64,000 bases of DNA, taken from the NCBI GenBank assembly GCA_035358715.1, contig DAOPPX010000001.1, positions 1 to 64,000 of the forward strand, in the 5' to 3' direction. Of this stretch, positions 25,724 to 34,732 are shown piece after piece. The notes below the pieces were generated by a model that was given only the letters and a program-made list of their open reading frames with translations, ran no database searches and was not told the origin of the DNA. The position numbers and the translations under genes were made by a program. The DNA is from UBA8199 sp035358715. Lineage in GTDB: Bacteria; Verrucomicrobiota; Verrucomicrobiia; Limisphaerales; UBA8199. Position 1 is the first letter of the stretch; the number at the start of each line of letters is the position of its first letter.

Positions 25724-26310
25724 ATGCAGTTAGCGACGTGGGCCCCTCTAAAAGCAAATTCGCCGCTTTTGATTTTGAAACGGCTAACTATTCCCGCCTC
25801 AGCATCTGCGCCGCTGGACTGGCCGTATTTGAGGACGACACCCTGACAGAATCACTGTATTGGCTGGTTCGCCCGCCCAAAGGCCACGGCTGGTTCCGGG
25901 AGGATTTCATCGATTGCCACGGCTTGACGCATTTGGATGTTTTGGACGCGCCCGAATTTCCAGCCATCGCACCTGAATTCCTGTCCCGGTTGGAGAGTGC
26001 CGATTTCGTAGTCGCCCACAACGCGGAGTTCGACGTTTGCCATCTGCGGGACACCTTGACTTTTTTCGGTTTGACATGCCCAACGTTTAATTATCTCTGC
26101 ACATGCAAGCTGTCCCGCCGAACCTGGCCAGAGCTGCCGAGCCACAGTCTGGGCGCGCTAGCCGCTCATATCGGGCACTCGTTCCAGCACCATCATGCCC
26201 GCGAAGATGCAGAAGCGGCCGGACGGGTTATGATTGCAATCATGCGACAAAGAACGGTTACAGCTTTGGCAGCACGCCGCGAATCACGACCATTTCTCCC
26301 GCCGGCCTAA
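25720..26310 (+). CDS. DEDDh 3'-5' exonuclease (DnaQ-like)
   Basis: A 196-aa exonuclease with the DEDDh active site: D18/E20 in 'FAAFDFETANYS', the second Asp in 'AHNAEFDVCHL', and the final H-x4-D in 'HHAREDAEAAGRVM'. Such proteins degrade single-stranded DNA or RNA from the 3' end. It is stand-alone and not fused to a polymerase or BRCT domain. Start overlaps the phosphoesterase stop. Next gene begins 55 bp later. Confidence 0.9.
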   Translation: MNAVSDVGPSKSKFAAFDFETANYSRLSICAAGLAVFEDDTLTESLYWLVRPPKGHGWFREDFIDCHGLTHLDVLDAPEFPAIAPEFLSRLESADFVVAHNAEFDVCHLRDTLTFFGLTCPTFNYLCTCKLSRRTWPELPSHSLGALAAHIGHSFQHHHAREDAEAAGRVMIAIMRQRTVTALAARRESRPFLPPA

Positions 26311-26365
26311 ACAATCCTGAATATCATTGTTCCAAACAGGTCGGAAAGCCACAATCCTTACAGAA

Positions 26366-28192
26366 ATGACGAACACCAAAGAAGACGATGTTGGCCCCGG
26401 ACTCGCCACATGCGACAGGCCCAATCCGACCGGCGAGGAGCAAGAACATCGTGTGAGGCTGTCCCTGAAAGCCGTTGCCGATTTGAAGAATTACCGCTTC
26501 TTTGTTCCGTCTTACCAGCGCGGCTACCGGTGGGAGCGGGAGCAAGTTAAGGCATTGCTCAATGACTTGCATGAGTTCGAACAGCGTCAATGTGTCGCCA
26601 ACAAGTTCTATTGTTTGCAGCCTCTCGTAGTGGTGAAGCGATCAGAAAACAGGTGGGAAGTCGTGGACGGGCAGCAACGCCTGACGACGATTTTCCTCCT
26701 TCTTCAACTTTTGTATTCCGGCAACTCGCCCCTTTTTCACATCTTTTATGAACGTCACGGACAAGAATTGGCCGATCTGCTTTCAAACGAAGGTAAACGC
26801 AACTCACCTGATGCTTATTTCATCAGCGAGGCAAAAAAGCAAATTAAAACCTGGTTGGAGGAACATCCTGAAAACAAGCTGCTGACCTTGATGGCCGATT
26901 GTGACAGCAATGGCCTCTCTGCCAAATTCATTTGGGATGAAATTAGCAATCACGGCGAAGCCGTTCAAGCGTTCACGCGGCTGAATTCCGGCAAAATCCG
27001 GCTGAATGATTCAGAGTTGATCCGTGCCTCTCTGCTTCAGTCGGGAATACTGCAGGAAAATCTTCGCCAACGCTTTGCCATCGAGTGGGATCGGATGGAA
27101 TGCCGGCTTCAAAATCCGGAATTCTGGAGCTTTTTGAACGGAAAGGGGCAAGCCCCGGACATCCGGATTGAACTGCTGTTCAGCCTGCTCGCAAAGAACC
27201 AAGGCCCAGGCGACCGAAAGATTTTCGACGAGTTCTTCGATCGTTTGGCGAACGCCGAGAAACCTTCCGACGCACGGGAAACTCTATGGGCGGAAGTTGG
27301 CAAGCTTTTCTCAACGCTGGAGGAATGGTGCGAAGATCATTGCCTGTTTCACCTCATTGGCTTCTTGATTGATCTACAAGGCCAAGGCGAGCTGAAGCGA
27401 AAAGGTCTAATCTTGAGGTTGCTCGGGGATGGGGAGAAGTTGGTAAAAACACAGTTCGTGCTGGAGCTGAAACGACTGATCCGGGAAAAGGTGCTGCCCG
27501 ACGTGAACTCGACCCAGGCCGTAAAGCCTTACTTGGAAAAATTGGAGTACGGAAATGAGCAAATTAGGCATGTGTTGCTCTGCCTGAATCTTGCAACCTT
27601 GCTTGCGGACAAAACCAGGACCGCCCGTTTTTCCTTTGCCGCCTATCACGGGAATGATTGGGATATTGAACATATCCGCGCAACGAATCTCCGGGAACCG
27701 GAATCAGTGGCTGAGTTGCGTGATACGATCGAAATCTCGTCCAAATACCTTGAATATTTGATTCCCAGGGCCGATCGGAGGAGGGACCAGGTCCGTAATA
27801 TCCAAGAGCAGATCAAAACAGACTCTTTAGATCAAAGCGGTTTGCGCGAACGCTTCAACGCCCTTGAAACAATTCTTCGGGAAATGGCTCCCGAAGGCAC
27901 GGACAGTGACCCCATGCCGGCGAGCGATAATATCAAGAACTTGACACTGCTCGATTGCGCCACAAATCGCGGGTTCGGGAATTGTTGGTTTATGGTGAAG
28001 CGCTGGTGGGTTCTGAGGGTTGAGCGAGAAAAATACCTGCTGCCTTGTACCCGCAATGTCTTCACCAAAACTTACACCAACAGACCGGTTACTTTGCTGA
28101 ATTGGACCGAATCGGATGCCAATGACTACTTGGAGGCCATGGCCAAAGTGCTCACAGAATTTTTCAAAGTCGCCTGGGAAACAATGTCATGA
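26366..28192 (+). CDS. DUF262/DUF1524 protein (GmrSD-type, with HNH part)
   Basis: A 608-aa protein; the ATG at 26366 was preferred over the upstream TTG at 26327. The N-terminal DUF262 (ParB-like fold) region shows 'FVPSYQRGYRWEREQV' and 'WEVVDGQQRLTTIFLLLQLL' (about residues 97-116). A C-terminal DUF1524 HNH-type part shows 'DWDIEHI' near 432 and 'NLTLLDCATNRGFGN' near 524. GmrSD enzymes are type IV restriction systems attacking modified phage DNA, with DUF262 as the NTP-using sensor and DUF1524 as the nuclease. Overlaps the next DUF262 gene by ATGA. Confidence 0.85.
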   Translation: MTNTKEDDVGPGLATCDRPNPTGEEQEHRVRLSLKAVADLKNYRFFVPSYQRGYRWEREQVKALLNDLHEFEQRQCVANKFYCLQPLVVVKRSENRWEVVDGQQRLTTIFLLLQLLYSGNSPLFHIFYERHGQELADLLSNEGKRNSPDAYFISEAKKQIKTWLEEHPENKLLTLMADCDSNGLSAKFIWDEISNHGEAVQAFTRLNSGKIRLNDSELIRASLLQSGILQENLRQRFAIEWDRMECRLQNPEFWSFLNGKGQAPDIRIELLFSLLAKNQGPGDRKIFDEFFDRLANAEKPSDARETLWAEVGKLFSTLEEWCEDHCLFHLIGFLIDLQGQGELKRKGLILRLLGDGEKLVKTQFVLELKRLIREKVLPDVNSTQAVKPYLEKLEYGNEQIRHVLLCLNLATLLADKTRTARFSFAAYHGNDWDIEHIRATNLREPESVAELRDTIEISSKYLEYLIPRADRRRDQVRNIQEQIKTDSLDQSGLRERFNALETILREMAPEGTDSDPMPASDNIKNLTLLDCATNRGFGNCWFMVKRWWVLRVEREKYLLPCTRNVFTKTYTNRPVTLLNWTESDANDYLEAMAKVLTEFFKVAWETMS

Positions 28193-30624
28193 GTGAGCCC
28201 GATTACACAGGCCAGCGGCTCAGCTTCCTGGAATTGTTCAAGGAATACGGCTATGTCGAGATACCGCTAATCCAAAGAGACTACGCGCAAGGACGGGACT
28301 CCGCCAAAACAGTGCGGGAGCGGTTCTTGGATAGTCTGTTTGGCGCTTTGAAGGAGCATCAGCCGTTGAGCTTGGACTTCGTTTATGGAGAAGTAAGAGC
28401 TTCTCCAGGCAACCCAGCTTCAAAATGTTTCGAGCCGATTGATGGTCAACAACGACTCACCGCTTTGTTTCTGCTTCACTGGTATCTCGCCTGCATTGCC
28501 GAGAAGCAGGATGAGTTCGAGAAGCTATTGCGGCACGGGGACGAAAGAACGCCCCGATTTCGATACTCGGTCAGAAACAGCTCCCATGAGTTTTTTGACA
28601 AACTCTTGGCCTTCTTCCCTGATTTGACGCGTCCGTTGCCAGAGCAGATAAAGAACCGTGCATGGTTTCGTGGTGCGTGGGAAGGAGATGCCACCATTCG
28701 TGGTGCGTTGGTGATGCTGGACGCGATTCAAAAGAGATTCCCGCCCGATGAAACAAAGGCGTTTTACGATATGCTATGCTGGGACAATTGCCCAATCACC
28801 TTCGATGTCCTGAACCTGGGGAATTTGGGTTTGTCCGAAGAAATTTACGTCAAGATGAACGCCCGGGGAAAGGAACTGACCGGTTTTGAAAAGTTCAAGG
28901 CGTGGTTGATCGAGAATCGTTGGGAAAACTACAAGCTGTTATGGCCTGAGAACACAGATGCCACAAAACAATGGCCAATATTGCTGGATGGAGACTGGCT
29001 GGATTTATTCTGGTCATTTCGGCCGCCAGATGATCGAAATCCCGCAAAATCGGTTTCAGAGGTGTTTTTTCGGACGTTCTTGGCGCTCGCGGTGAATTTT
29101 CACGCCTCGGATAATCCTTACACATCCGAAAGTCCACTTCCAGAAGAATGGATGGGCGCCGACAGCGATGAACGGCGAAACTTATGGGACAAGATTTTTA
29201 CACCGACGGCGCTGCAAAGCGTGTTCAAGCATCTTCGGCACTTGTCCTCATTGACAAAGAAAGGGCTGGATGATTTGCGAGAGACATTGAAAAGCAATGG
29301 AATCCAGTTTTCAGAAGATTCCACGAAGCTTTTCTGTCCGTTCTTTGAGGGCGATGAGGGTGACTCGAAGGTTGTAATTCGGGAAAGGCTGTGGCTTCAC
29401 GCGCTGTGTTCGTTTTTGGAATACTCGAAAGCCGCGCAAGACGCATTCCGTGATGACTGGTTTCGGGTAATCCGCAACCTAATTGAGAACTCCGAACCCC
29501 GGCAGGAGAACTTCGCGACTGCCGTCCAAAGCATCTCGACGCTGGCGAAAAGGGTGACGTGCCTGGCCGAGTCCGAATGCGTCCTGAACCGTCCTGTGCT
29601 CTGTGCGGTCAAGGATAGTATGTTTCAAGATTTGCAAGGGTTTAACGGCGAGCAAAAGAGAGAGGAGGCCGAGAAAGCCCGTTTGATTCAAAACCAAGAC
29701 GGCCCGAAATGGGAGAAGACACTACTTGAAGCGGAAAACCATCCTGTTTTTCTCGGTCAGATCGGCTTACTTCTGGATGACAATCCGAATCTTGATGTTT
29801 TCCAGAAACGCTTGGCTGTGGTCAAACACCTGCTCGATGCCAACGGGAGTAAAGTTGGTCAAAACGAGTATTTGATAGCCCGCGCCGCATTGAGCCTATG
29901 TGAACCCATAGAATTGGGGTACCAGCAACGTCTGGAGTTCAAAGATACAGCAGCCCAATGGAAATATCTGCTAGGTTCGACCGCATTAAAAAAAGACGAC
30001 ATGCCAACACCAAAAGGCATGTTTCGGATGGGAATGCGGAAGCTAATTGATCACCTTAGAGATTGCCGGACCGGAGGCTTTGAATCGAAAATGAAGGCAT
30101 TGTGTCATAGCGGAGCGGGACAAGATTGGGCGGCCGATGTCATTCGCTACGGTGACAGCCTCCTTCAGTGGGGGCCTGACAAATGGATTTCGCGTGAACA
30201 AAAGATTCAGAATTATCGCAATAACGGGACCTTCATCTTCCATATCGCAAACAGCTCGGAGCAGGACATCATGTTGGGGGAACGAGCTCGTTGGAGAAAT
30301 GGCACCATCAAATTGCTTTTGGACGTGGGCTGGAACATAAAGGAAGGGGGAGAAGTGCCCGGGATTGGCACAACTCCGCCTTTTTATAAAGGTCATGTAT
30401 TCAACCTCGATCTTCCGCAAGAAAATCCAACTTGGCGTGTTTGGATTGGATACGATCAGGTGGTTTTGCGACAGCGAAACACGGACGCCCCCCAAGGCGC
30501 GGCGGAAAATTGGGCCAACGTGCGAGGATTCGAGTTTACCGAAGGGATGCCGAGCGAGAAAATCGCAGAATGGATCCAGCAAAAAGTCACATCAAGCCAA
30601 TTCAAATCCGTGCAGCAATCATGA
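28189..30624 (+). CDS. DUF262 protein, second of a tandem pair
   Basis: The 811-aa protein has an N-terminal DUF262 domain with 'IPLIQRDYAQGR' and 'FEPIDGQQRLTALFLLHWYL' (DGQQR near residue 85). It includes 'IYVKMNARGKELTGFEKFKA', which many GmrS-type proteins have after the core. The long C-terminal half lacks a DUF1524 HNH motif that I can recognise. It could be a partner without a nuclease, a specificity subunit for the first DUF262 protein, or carry an unknown effector domain. Translationally coupled to the upstream DUF262 gene, so the two likely act together. Confidence 0.8.
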   Translation: MSEPDYTGQRLSFLELFKEYGYVEIPLIQRDYAQGRDSAKTVRERFLDSLFGALKEHQPLSLDFVYGEVRASPGNPASKCFEPIDGQQRLTALFLLHWYLACIAEKQDEFEKLLRHGDERTPRFRYSVRNSSHEFFDKLLAFFPDLTRPLPEQIKNRAWFRGAWEGDATIRGALVMLDAIQKRFPPDETKAFYDMLCWDNCPITFDVLNLGNLGLSEEIYVKMNARGKELTGFEKFKAWLIENRWENYKLLWPENTDATKQWPILLDGDWLDLFWSFRPPDDRNPAKSVSEVFFRTFLALAVNFHASDNPYTSESPLPEEWMGADSDERRNLWDKIFTPTALQSVFKHLRHLSSLTKKGLDDLRETLKSNGIQFSEDSTKLFCPFFEGDEGDSKVVIRERLWLHALCSFLEYSKAAQDAFRDDWFRVIRNLIENSEPRQENFATAVQSISTLAKRVTCLAESECVLNRPVLCAVKDSMFQDLQGFNGEQKREEAEKARLIQNQDGPKWEKTLLEAENHPVFLGQIGLLLDDNPNLDVFQKRLAVVKHLLDANGSKVGQNEYLIARAALSLCEPIELGYQQRLEFKDTAAQWKYLLGSTALKKDDMPTPKGMFRMGMRKLIDHLRDCRTGGFESKMKALCHSGAGQDWAADVIRYGDSLLQWGPDKWISREQKIQNYRNNGTFIFHIANSSEQDIMLGERARWRNGTIKLLLDVGWNIKEGGEVPGIGTTPPFYKGHVFNLDLPQENPTWRVWIGYDQVVLRQRNTDAPQGAAENWANVRGFEFTEGMPSEKIAEWIQQKVTSSQFKSVQQS

Positions 30625-30876
30625 CTACTACGCCAGCATTGCGGATACAAAGCCTCTAGTTTTGGCGCCACGCCTGACGGCTTCCTGGTGTCCATGCCCA
30701 CCCAAAAGGACTCAAGGAAGGGAAGCACGTCCTGTATCGAGGCGCTGAAGAAGCCAAATACGAGGGGTGGTATTGCGGCGCCAACTCATTCCACTTTTGT
30801 CTGCCTCACCACCTCATCCTGCCCACTGTCCGCCAGGCGCAACTGAGGCAGGCACGAGGCAGCGTTTTGCTAGCGA

Positions 30877-31854
30877 TCAATTCGCCTGTTCCGCTGACCG
30901 CCGATTGTTGAATTCCGCCCTGAGTCGGCGGAACCGTTTGGGGCTGGTCCGTGGATCCCAGCCAAGGCCGGCGCAAAGGAATTCATGTCTCTTTTCGCCT
31001 TTCAGCTGACGGCGGCGAGCTTCTTTGTCCAGATCACGAAGTTTCGAGGCGTCTTGCATCCGCTGGGCGAGGCCTGCGGCCAGGGCCGAACCTTGGCGCC
31101 CGGGAACCCGCGCGCGGTGAAGCATGGCAATCGCCTCCCAGCGGATGTCGCGTTTGGGGTCGAACGACCAATAGGCTGGGATGTGGATCATGGTTCCATA
31201 GGGCGTCAGGTTGACCGCGAGCTTGAGCAGTAGCGGTTCGTCGTTCTGCATCCCGTAGAGATTCCAGCGCAGGCAAAATGCGTCGAATGCCGCCTGGAAC
31301 ACATCATCTCGGCGCCGGCAGTTTACGGAAAATGACGGACGCAGGTTGCGCTCGGCGCCCATCGTGCGACGGATGACGCCTTTGTGGTCTCGGTAGGGCC
31401 TGACGTTGAATGCCGTTTTGAGGCGCTTCCATTGGCGACGTAGGTCAGGACTCGTTTTGATGGCCAGTTCGTTCTGGGCGTATTTGGCCTGGGTTTGAAC
31501 GATGTTCTCATAGGTGCCTTTCTGGACGTGGAGTTCGTGGGCCGCTACAGCGGCGCAAATTGTTTCGTCGGGTGGATCTGGCAGAAAATCGATGAGCAAA
31601 CGGTGCCTGGAGGTCAGGCGTTTTCCCTTTTCCAGAGCCGCGAGGCAGTCCTCCAACACGTCTTGGATGTTGAACGGCCAGAGTGTGATTGGGATGAACA
31701 TCCAGTTGTAGAGGAGACGTAGCGAGTGGGCCTGGACGGCATCAAGTTTCGAGGCAGCCGCGTGGTAGCGCCGGAGGGCCCCCTCCGTCCAATCCGCCCG
31801 GTGATAGGCGAGGACCTGGAGTCGTTTCAGATCGAGGTCGAGGGGCGAGGCCAT
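30877..31854 (-). CDS. hypothetical protein (325 aa)
   Basis: Unrecognised, highly basic C-terminus. The sequence contains a stretch of structured motifs ('NLTPYGTMIHIPAYWSFDPK', 'AIAMLHRARVPGRQG', 'GLGWDPRTSPKRFRRLRAEF') reminiscent of DNA- or RNA-binding proteins, with a helical N-terminal half. The ATG at 31854 lies inside the end of the small zinc-ribbon gene (28-nt overlap), so the two are coupled. It ends the leftward operon that starts at 35869, convergent with the second DUF262 gene. The 252 bp between them hold only out-of-frame fragments. Confidence 0.65.
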   Translation of the reverse strand: MASPLDLDLKRLQVLAYHRADWTEGALRRYHAAASKLDAVQAHSLRLLYNWMFIPITLWPFNIQDVLEDCLAALEKGKRLTSRHRLLIDFLPDPPDETICAAVAAHELHVQKGTYENIVQTQAKYAQNELAIKTSPDLRRQWKRLKTAFNVRPYRDHKGVIRRTMGAERNLRPSFSVNCRRRDDVFQAAFDAFCLRWNLYGMQNDEPLLLKLAVNLTPYGTMIHIPAYWSFDPKRDIRWEAIAMLHRARVPGRQGSALAAGLAQRMQDASKLRDLDKEARRRQLKGEKRHEFLCAGLGWDPRTSPKRFRRLRAEFNNRRSAEQAN

Positions 31855-31970
31855 TTGTTCAGGCGGGGGCCGTCGGCGCCGCAGTGGGGGCAGGAGGCTA
31901 GTGAGCCGGCGTCGATGGCCTCAAAGGCCATCGGCTGTGGGCAATTGTTGCACTGGCATTTTACAAGCAT
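31827..31970 (-). CDS. small zinc-ribbon protein (47 aa)
   Basis: A 47-aa protein starting at the ATG at 31970 and ending with TGA at 31827-31829. Four key cysteines appear as two pairs: C7/C10 in 'CQCNNCPQPM' (C5 also present) and C27/C30 in 'ASCPHCGADG', the typical small treble-clef/zinc-ribbon arrangement. It overlaps the start of the 325-aa gene by 28 nt. Such mini zinc ribbons often act as adaptors or DNA/RNA-contact modules. The function here is unknown. Confidence 0.7.
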   Translation of the reverse strand: MLVKCQCNNCPQPMAFEAIDAGSLASCPHCGADGPRLNKWPRPSTSI

Positions 31971-32451
31971 CGGACCTAGTTGTTGTGCGCCGGGCAATCG
32001 AGGCGGCTACAAGTCACACTCCGAATATTGCTCCGCGCAGCGGGCGGCGATTCTAATCCCGATCCGTGGCGCTGAGTGTATGCAGGTGGTTTCTTACCGT
32101 CAATGTTGGAGTTGAGGCGGTTGAGGCGGTTATGGAGTGGGAAATGGGGGTGCTGGGCGCGACATGGCAAAGCAATGCTTCAATGCGGCCGGTTACCCAC
32201 CTGATAAAATGGTCGTCCCGGAGAGGCGGCTCCCTCTCGTCTCGGAGTACCAGGCTGCCGTGGCCACATGCAGCCGAGCAATCTCTACCTCGCGTGATCA
32301 CCCTCCATTAAAGGGAAGGAGTTGCTATCGTCAACATTTCGGATCTGCTGGCGGTCTTTGCCAGTCTCCCTCCATCGCGGCTTGCGTATCTCAGCTACGG
32401 GACGAACAAAATCGAAAAATTGCAGCGTGGATATTCCTAGCCAGCGGTCCG
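31971..32451. other. no recognisable gene
   Basis: About 480 bp between two leftward genes. Only short unlikely frames occur. A short iteration (gttgaggcggttgaggcggtt) lies near 32108-32130. It probably contains a promoter for the zinc-ribbon/325-aa pair, but I could not identify one with confidence. Confidence 0.45.
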
Positions 32452-33015
32452 TTATGCTGTGGTCCCTTGTCGGTCGGCAGTGACACGTCGGTTCGCCAAT
32501 GGAACGCGGCGGCATTTGCAGACCTTCTTGGGAGTCCGCGAAAGGAGAATTAGAGGGCCAGGATCGGGAGCGACGCCTTCGAGTCCTTCCACCACTTTGC
32601 GGAGGGTCTTGCGTTGTCCCAGAGCCTTCCTCAAGAACTCAAGCGAGACGTGAACTTCCGTCGCCTCCGTATTGGTGAATTCCCATTTGGCCAGGTGTTT
32701 CATCCCGGGCCGCCACCACTCGATCTGGCCACCATATTCATGGCGTGCATCCGTACGTTTGACGAAGGCCAACCTGTGCTCCACCAGGAACAGGTCGAGC
32801 TCATCGGTCAAGTAGGGCGCCAGTTCGCTGTTGCAAACTTTAAGGGAAGAGTTGCCACTGATCTGTTCAGCTTCCTTGCGAAGGCTTGCCTCATCGTCGC
32901 AGCCGCCGTACTCCCGCGTCATTTGAACGGCGAGCAGGTGTTCCAGCAGCGCGTCAAAGACCGCGGAGGCTATCTTGCCGCCGATCTCGTAACGAATGGG
33001 GAAACGGTCAGCCAT
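32452..33015 (-). CDS. hypothetical protein (187 aa)
   Basis: Unrecognised. The N-terminal half is alpha/beta ('MADRFPIRYEIGGKIASAVF', 'LLEHLLAVQMTREYGGCDDE') and the centre has 'LDLFLVEHRLAFVKRTDARH' and 'EYGGQIEWWRPGMKHLAKWE'. The last ~40 residues are basic and less ordered. It follows the 63-aa gene 12 bp downstream in a leftward run of small genes typical of plasmid or phage early regions. Confidence 0.6.
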   Translation of the reverse strand: MADRFPIRYEIGGKIASAVFDALLEHLLAVQMTREYGGCDDEASLRKEAEQISGNSSLKVCNSELAPYLTDELDLFLVEHRLAFVKRTDARHEYGGQIEWWRPGMKHLAKWEFTNTEATEVHVSLEFLRKALGQRKTLRKVVEGLEGVAPDPGPLILLSRTPKKVCKCRRVPLANRRVTADRQGTTA

Positions 33016-33027
33016 GGACGTGTTGAT

Positions 33028-33219
33028 TCAAGGCTTCTCGGGGATCGGCTTTCGGAGGCGAGGCTTATTCGGAACCAGATAGCAAAGGGCGCCACACTCG
33101 GGGCATTCCCCCGATGGAACTTCACCGCCGGGCTCGACCCGCTGGAGCAGGTCGGGAATGTCGGGAAACACAGTCGCTGGTTCTCCAACCCAATTGCAGT
33201 TGCCGCACGCCGATTTCAT
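33028..33219 (-). CDS. small zinc-binding protein (63 aa)
   Basis: The 63-aa protein has two Cys pairs, 'CGNCNWVGE' (C5/C8) and 'CPECGALCYLV' (C39/C42), making a likely zinc ribbon. The C-terminus is proline/lysine-rich. Its start overlaps the upstream gene's end (ATGA, 33216-33219), so it is translationally coupled to the 92-aa gene. Probably an adaptor or nucleic-acid-binding module; no family is assigned. Confidence 0.65.
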   Translation of the reverse strand: MKSACGNCNWVGEPATVFPDIPDLLQRVEPGGEVPSGECPECGALCYLVPNKPRLRKPIPEKP

Positions 33220-33494
33220 GGTTGCTCTTCAGTTTGGCGTGTTACGCCTCCGTACAGAGCCCGGCGCTCGCGGGCGATATCTTTGGCGGTGCAAACGCAA
33301 TTCTTGCGCAACTGGCGCAGGTTGCAGGCTTCCGGGGCTCCCGGCACGGCGCGCTGCTGGGAATCCTGCTTATGATTGCCGGCGGCATAGGAGCAGAGAA
33401 TTCGGCTGCCCCGAACGACCTGAACCTCATAGCCCCATTGGCTGTACTCTCCAACGACAACTGCTTGGACCTTCGCATTACGAGTTGAGGCCAT
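33216..33494 (-). CDS. hypothetical protein (92 aa)
   Basis: Starts at the ATG at 33494, overlapping the end of the upstream 226-aa gene by 17 nt. A beta-rich N-terminal segment ('KVQAVVVGEYSQWGYEVQVV', 'SRILCSYAAGNH') is followed by a basic tail with a Cys pair ('CNLRQLRKNCVC'). Unrecognised. Confidence 0.55.
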   Translation of the reverse strand: MASTRNAKVQAVVVGEYSQWGYEVQVVRGSRILCSYAAGNHKQDSQQRAVPGAPEACNLRQLRKNCVCTAKDIARERRALYGGVTRQTEEQP

Positions 33495-34158
33495 ATTTCC
33501 GGTATTCGCTGATGAGCCACGCCAACCAGCGCTTGGCCTTTTCCGGCCCCGACCGCTGGTTGTGAGCCTTGAGGAATTCTTCATGGGCCTTTGGGCAGAT
33601 CGTTTGCCAGCGGCAATCCGCCGGAATGTGTGCTCCGTCTTTGGGGATGTGGAACCGAGGCCGCTGTAGATCGCCTTTAGGCCAACTCACAAGCCGGCAG
33701 TCTTCGGGCACGCTGCAAATACTGTCGGTTGGCGCATCGTAGCGGGCACGCGTGAATTCGACGTCGCTCTTGAGGTAATCGTAAACCTGAGCATCGCACG
33801 GGCAGTAGAGTTCCACTTGAGGCGAGATGCACACGGGCCGATTGAGCCGCCTGCCGAGTTCCTCTTCGGCGGTGCGTTTGGCCAGTTCGAGATCCGTGAA
33901 CGGCTGCGGCGCCCCCCGGTTGCGGCGCCAATCGGGTTCCTGGCCGCATCCGTTGGCGAAGATCCTCTCATGCCTTCCGTCGACGGCCAGGTCCAGAAAC
34001 CATGCTGTCCCCGACGGCACTGCCTGAATGAGGAGGCTAAATCCGGGGTTGGAGTTGCCTGGGCCGGGTGTCATAAGCATGCGAGCCTGCGTGCGAAGCG
34101 ACGCAGAGATTCCCTGCCGTTGCAGGGTGATCGTCAGGGGTGTTCGTGCGCTGATCAT
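33478..34158 (-). CDS. hypothetical protein (226 aa)
   Basis: Unrecognised. A structured N-terminal half ('FSLLIQAVPSGTAWFLDLAV', 'RIFANGCGQEPDWRRN') precedes a region with several cysteines ('VELYCPCDAQVYDYLKSDVE', 'CSVPEDCRL', 'CRWQTICPKAHEEF') that could bind metal. The C-terminus is helical ('AKRWLAWLISEYRKYGL'). Its ATG lies 2 bp after the upstream gene's stop. Part of the leftward run. Confidence 0.6.
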   Translation of the reverse strand: MISARTPLTITLQRQGISASLRTQARMLMTPGPGNSNPGFSLLIQAVPSGTAWFLDLAVDGRHERIFANGCGQEPDWRRNRGAPQPFTDLELAKRTAEEELGRRLNRPVCISPQVELYCPCDAQVYDYLKSDVEFTRARYDAPTDSICSVPEDCRLVSWPKGDLQRPRFHIPKDGAHIPADCRWQTICPKAHEEFLKAHNQRSGPEKAKRWLAWLISEYRKYGLNS

Positions 34159-34160
34159 GG

Positions 34161-34589
34161 TCAGGCCGCTGCCGGGAGAGGGTGGCTGCCGCCGGCATGC
34201 GGCAGAATCGCCGGAGAGCTCTGCTCGGCGGCGTTTACTGTCGCCATTGCGACCGGGGTGCCATCGGCCAGTTTGAGATTATTCTTGGCCAATACATGGT
34301 TGAGGAGATTTTGATAAACGGGCAACTGCGTGGCTTCGAGAGCAGCCTCCTGCAATTTCCTGGCCGAGAACCGTGTGACCTCCTCGATCAGAGTCTTGGT
34401 GCCGGAAAATGCCAGCATGCTCTTGCAGTTTCCCTCCCGCTTCACGGGTTGCACGGCAAGATAATAGCCGCGCTTGTTGAATTCTCCCGAGAGGAAGCTC
34501 CTGCCGCCCGCATCGTAGTACACTTCCACTTCGACAAAACGATTGAGTTCGGTCGTGGGCAAACTGCGGATAATGATTCTTCGGCTCAT
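34161..34589 (-). CDS. hypothetical protein (142 aa)
   Basis: Starts at ATG 34589 ('MSRRIIIRSLPTTELNRFVE'). A beta-rich N-terminal domain ('VEVYYDAGGRSFLSGEFNKR', 'GYYLAVQPVKREG') precedes a helical segment ('LIEEVTRFSARKLQEAALEA'). It appears in plasmid-type gene runs, but I cannot name a family. The frame stays open upstream for another 49 codons, but that part is low-complexity and overlaps the gap, so it was not included. Confidence 0.6.
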   Translation of the reverse strand: MSRRIIIRSLPTTELNRFVEVEVYYDAGGRSFLSGEFNKRGYYLAVQPVKREGNCKSMLAFSGTKTLIEEVTRFSARKLQEAALEATQLPVYQNLLNHVLAKNNLKLADGTPVAMATVNAAEQSSPAILPHAGGSHPLPAAA

Positions 34590-34732
34590 GCGATTGTTGG
34601 TTTGGCGGGCTACTCGAAAATGAGCACCGGTTTCGGCTGGTGCGTGTTCTCTTTGTCCAGATGGTCCCTCAAAGCCCTCGGGCGTGCCCTGAACTCCAAA
34701 GCACGTGCGGCTCGGAGGCCTTTCGACCGCCT

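Noticed and set aside
30625..30876. Possible small gene after the second DUF262 ('FGATPDGFLVSM' and 'YRGAEEAKYEGWYCG' in two frames)
   Set aside because: Sensible-looking pieces fall in different frames with no start; at most a decayed fragment.
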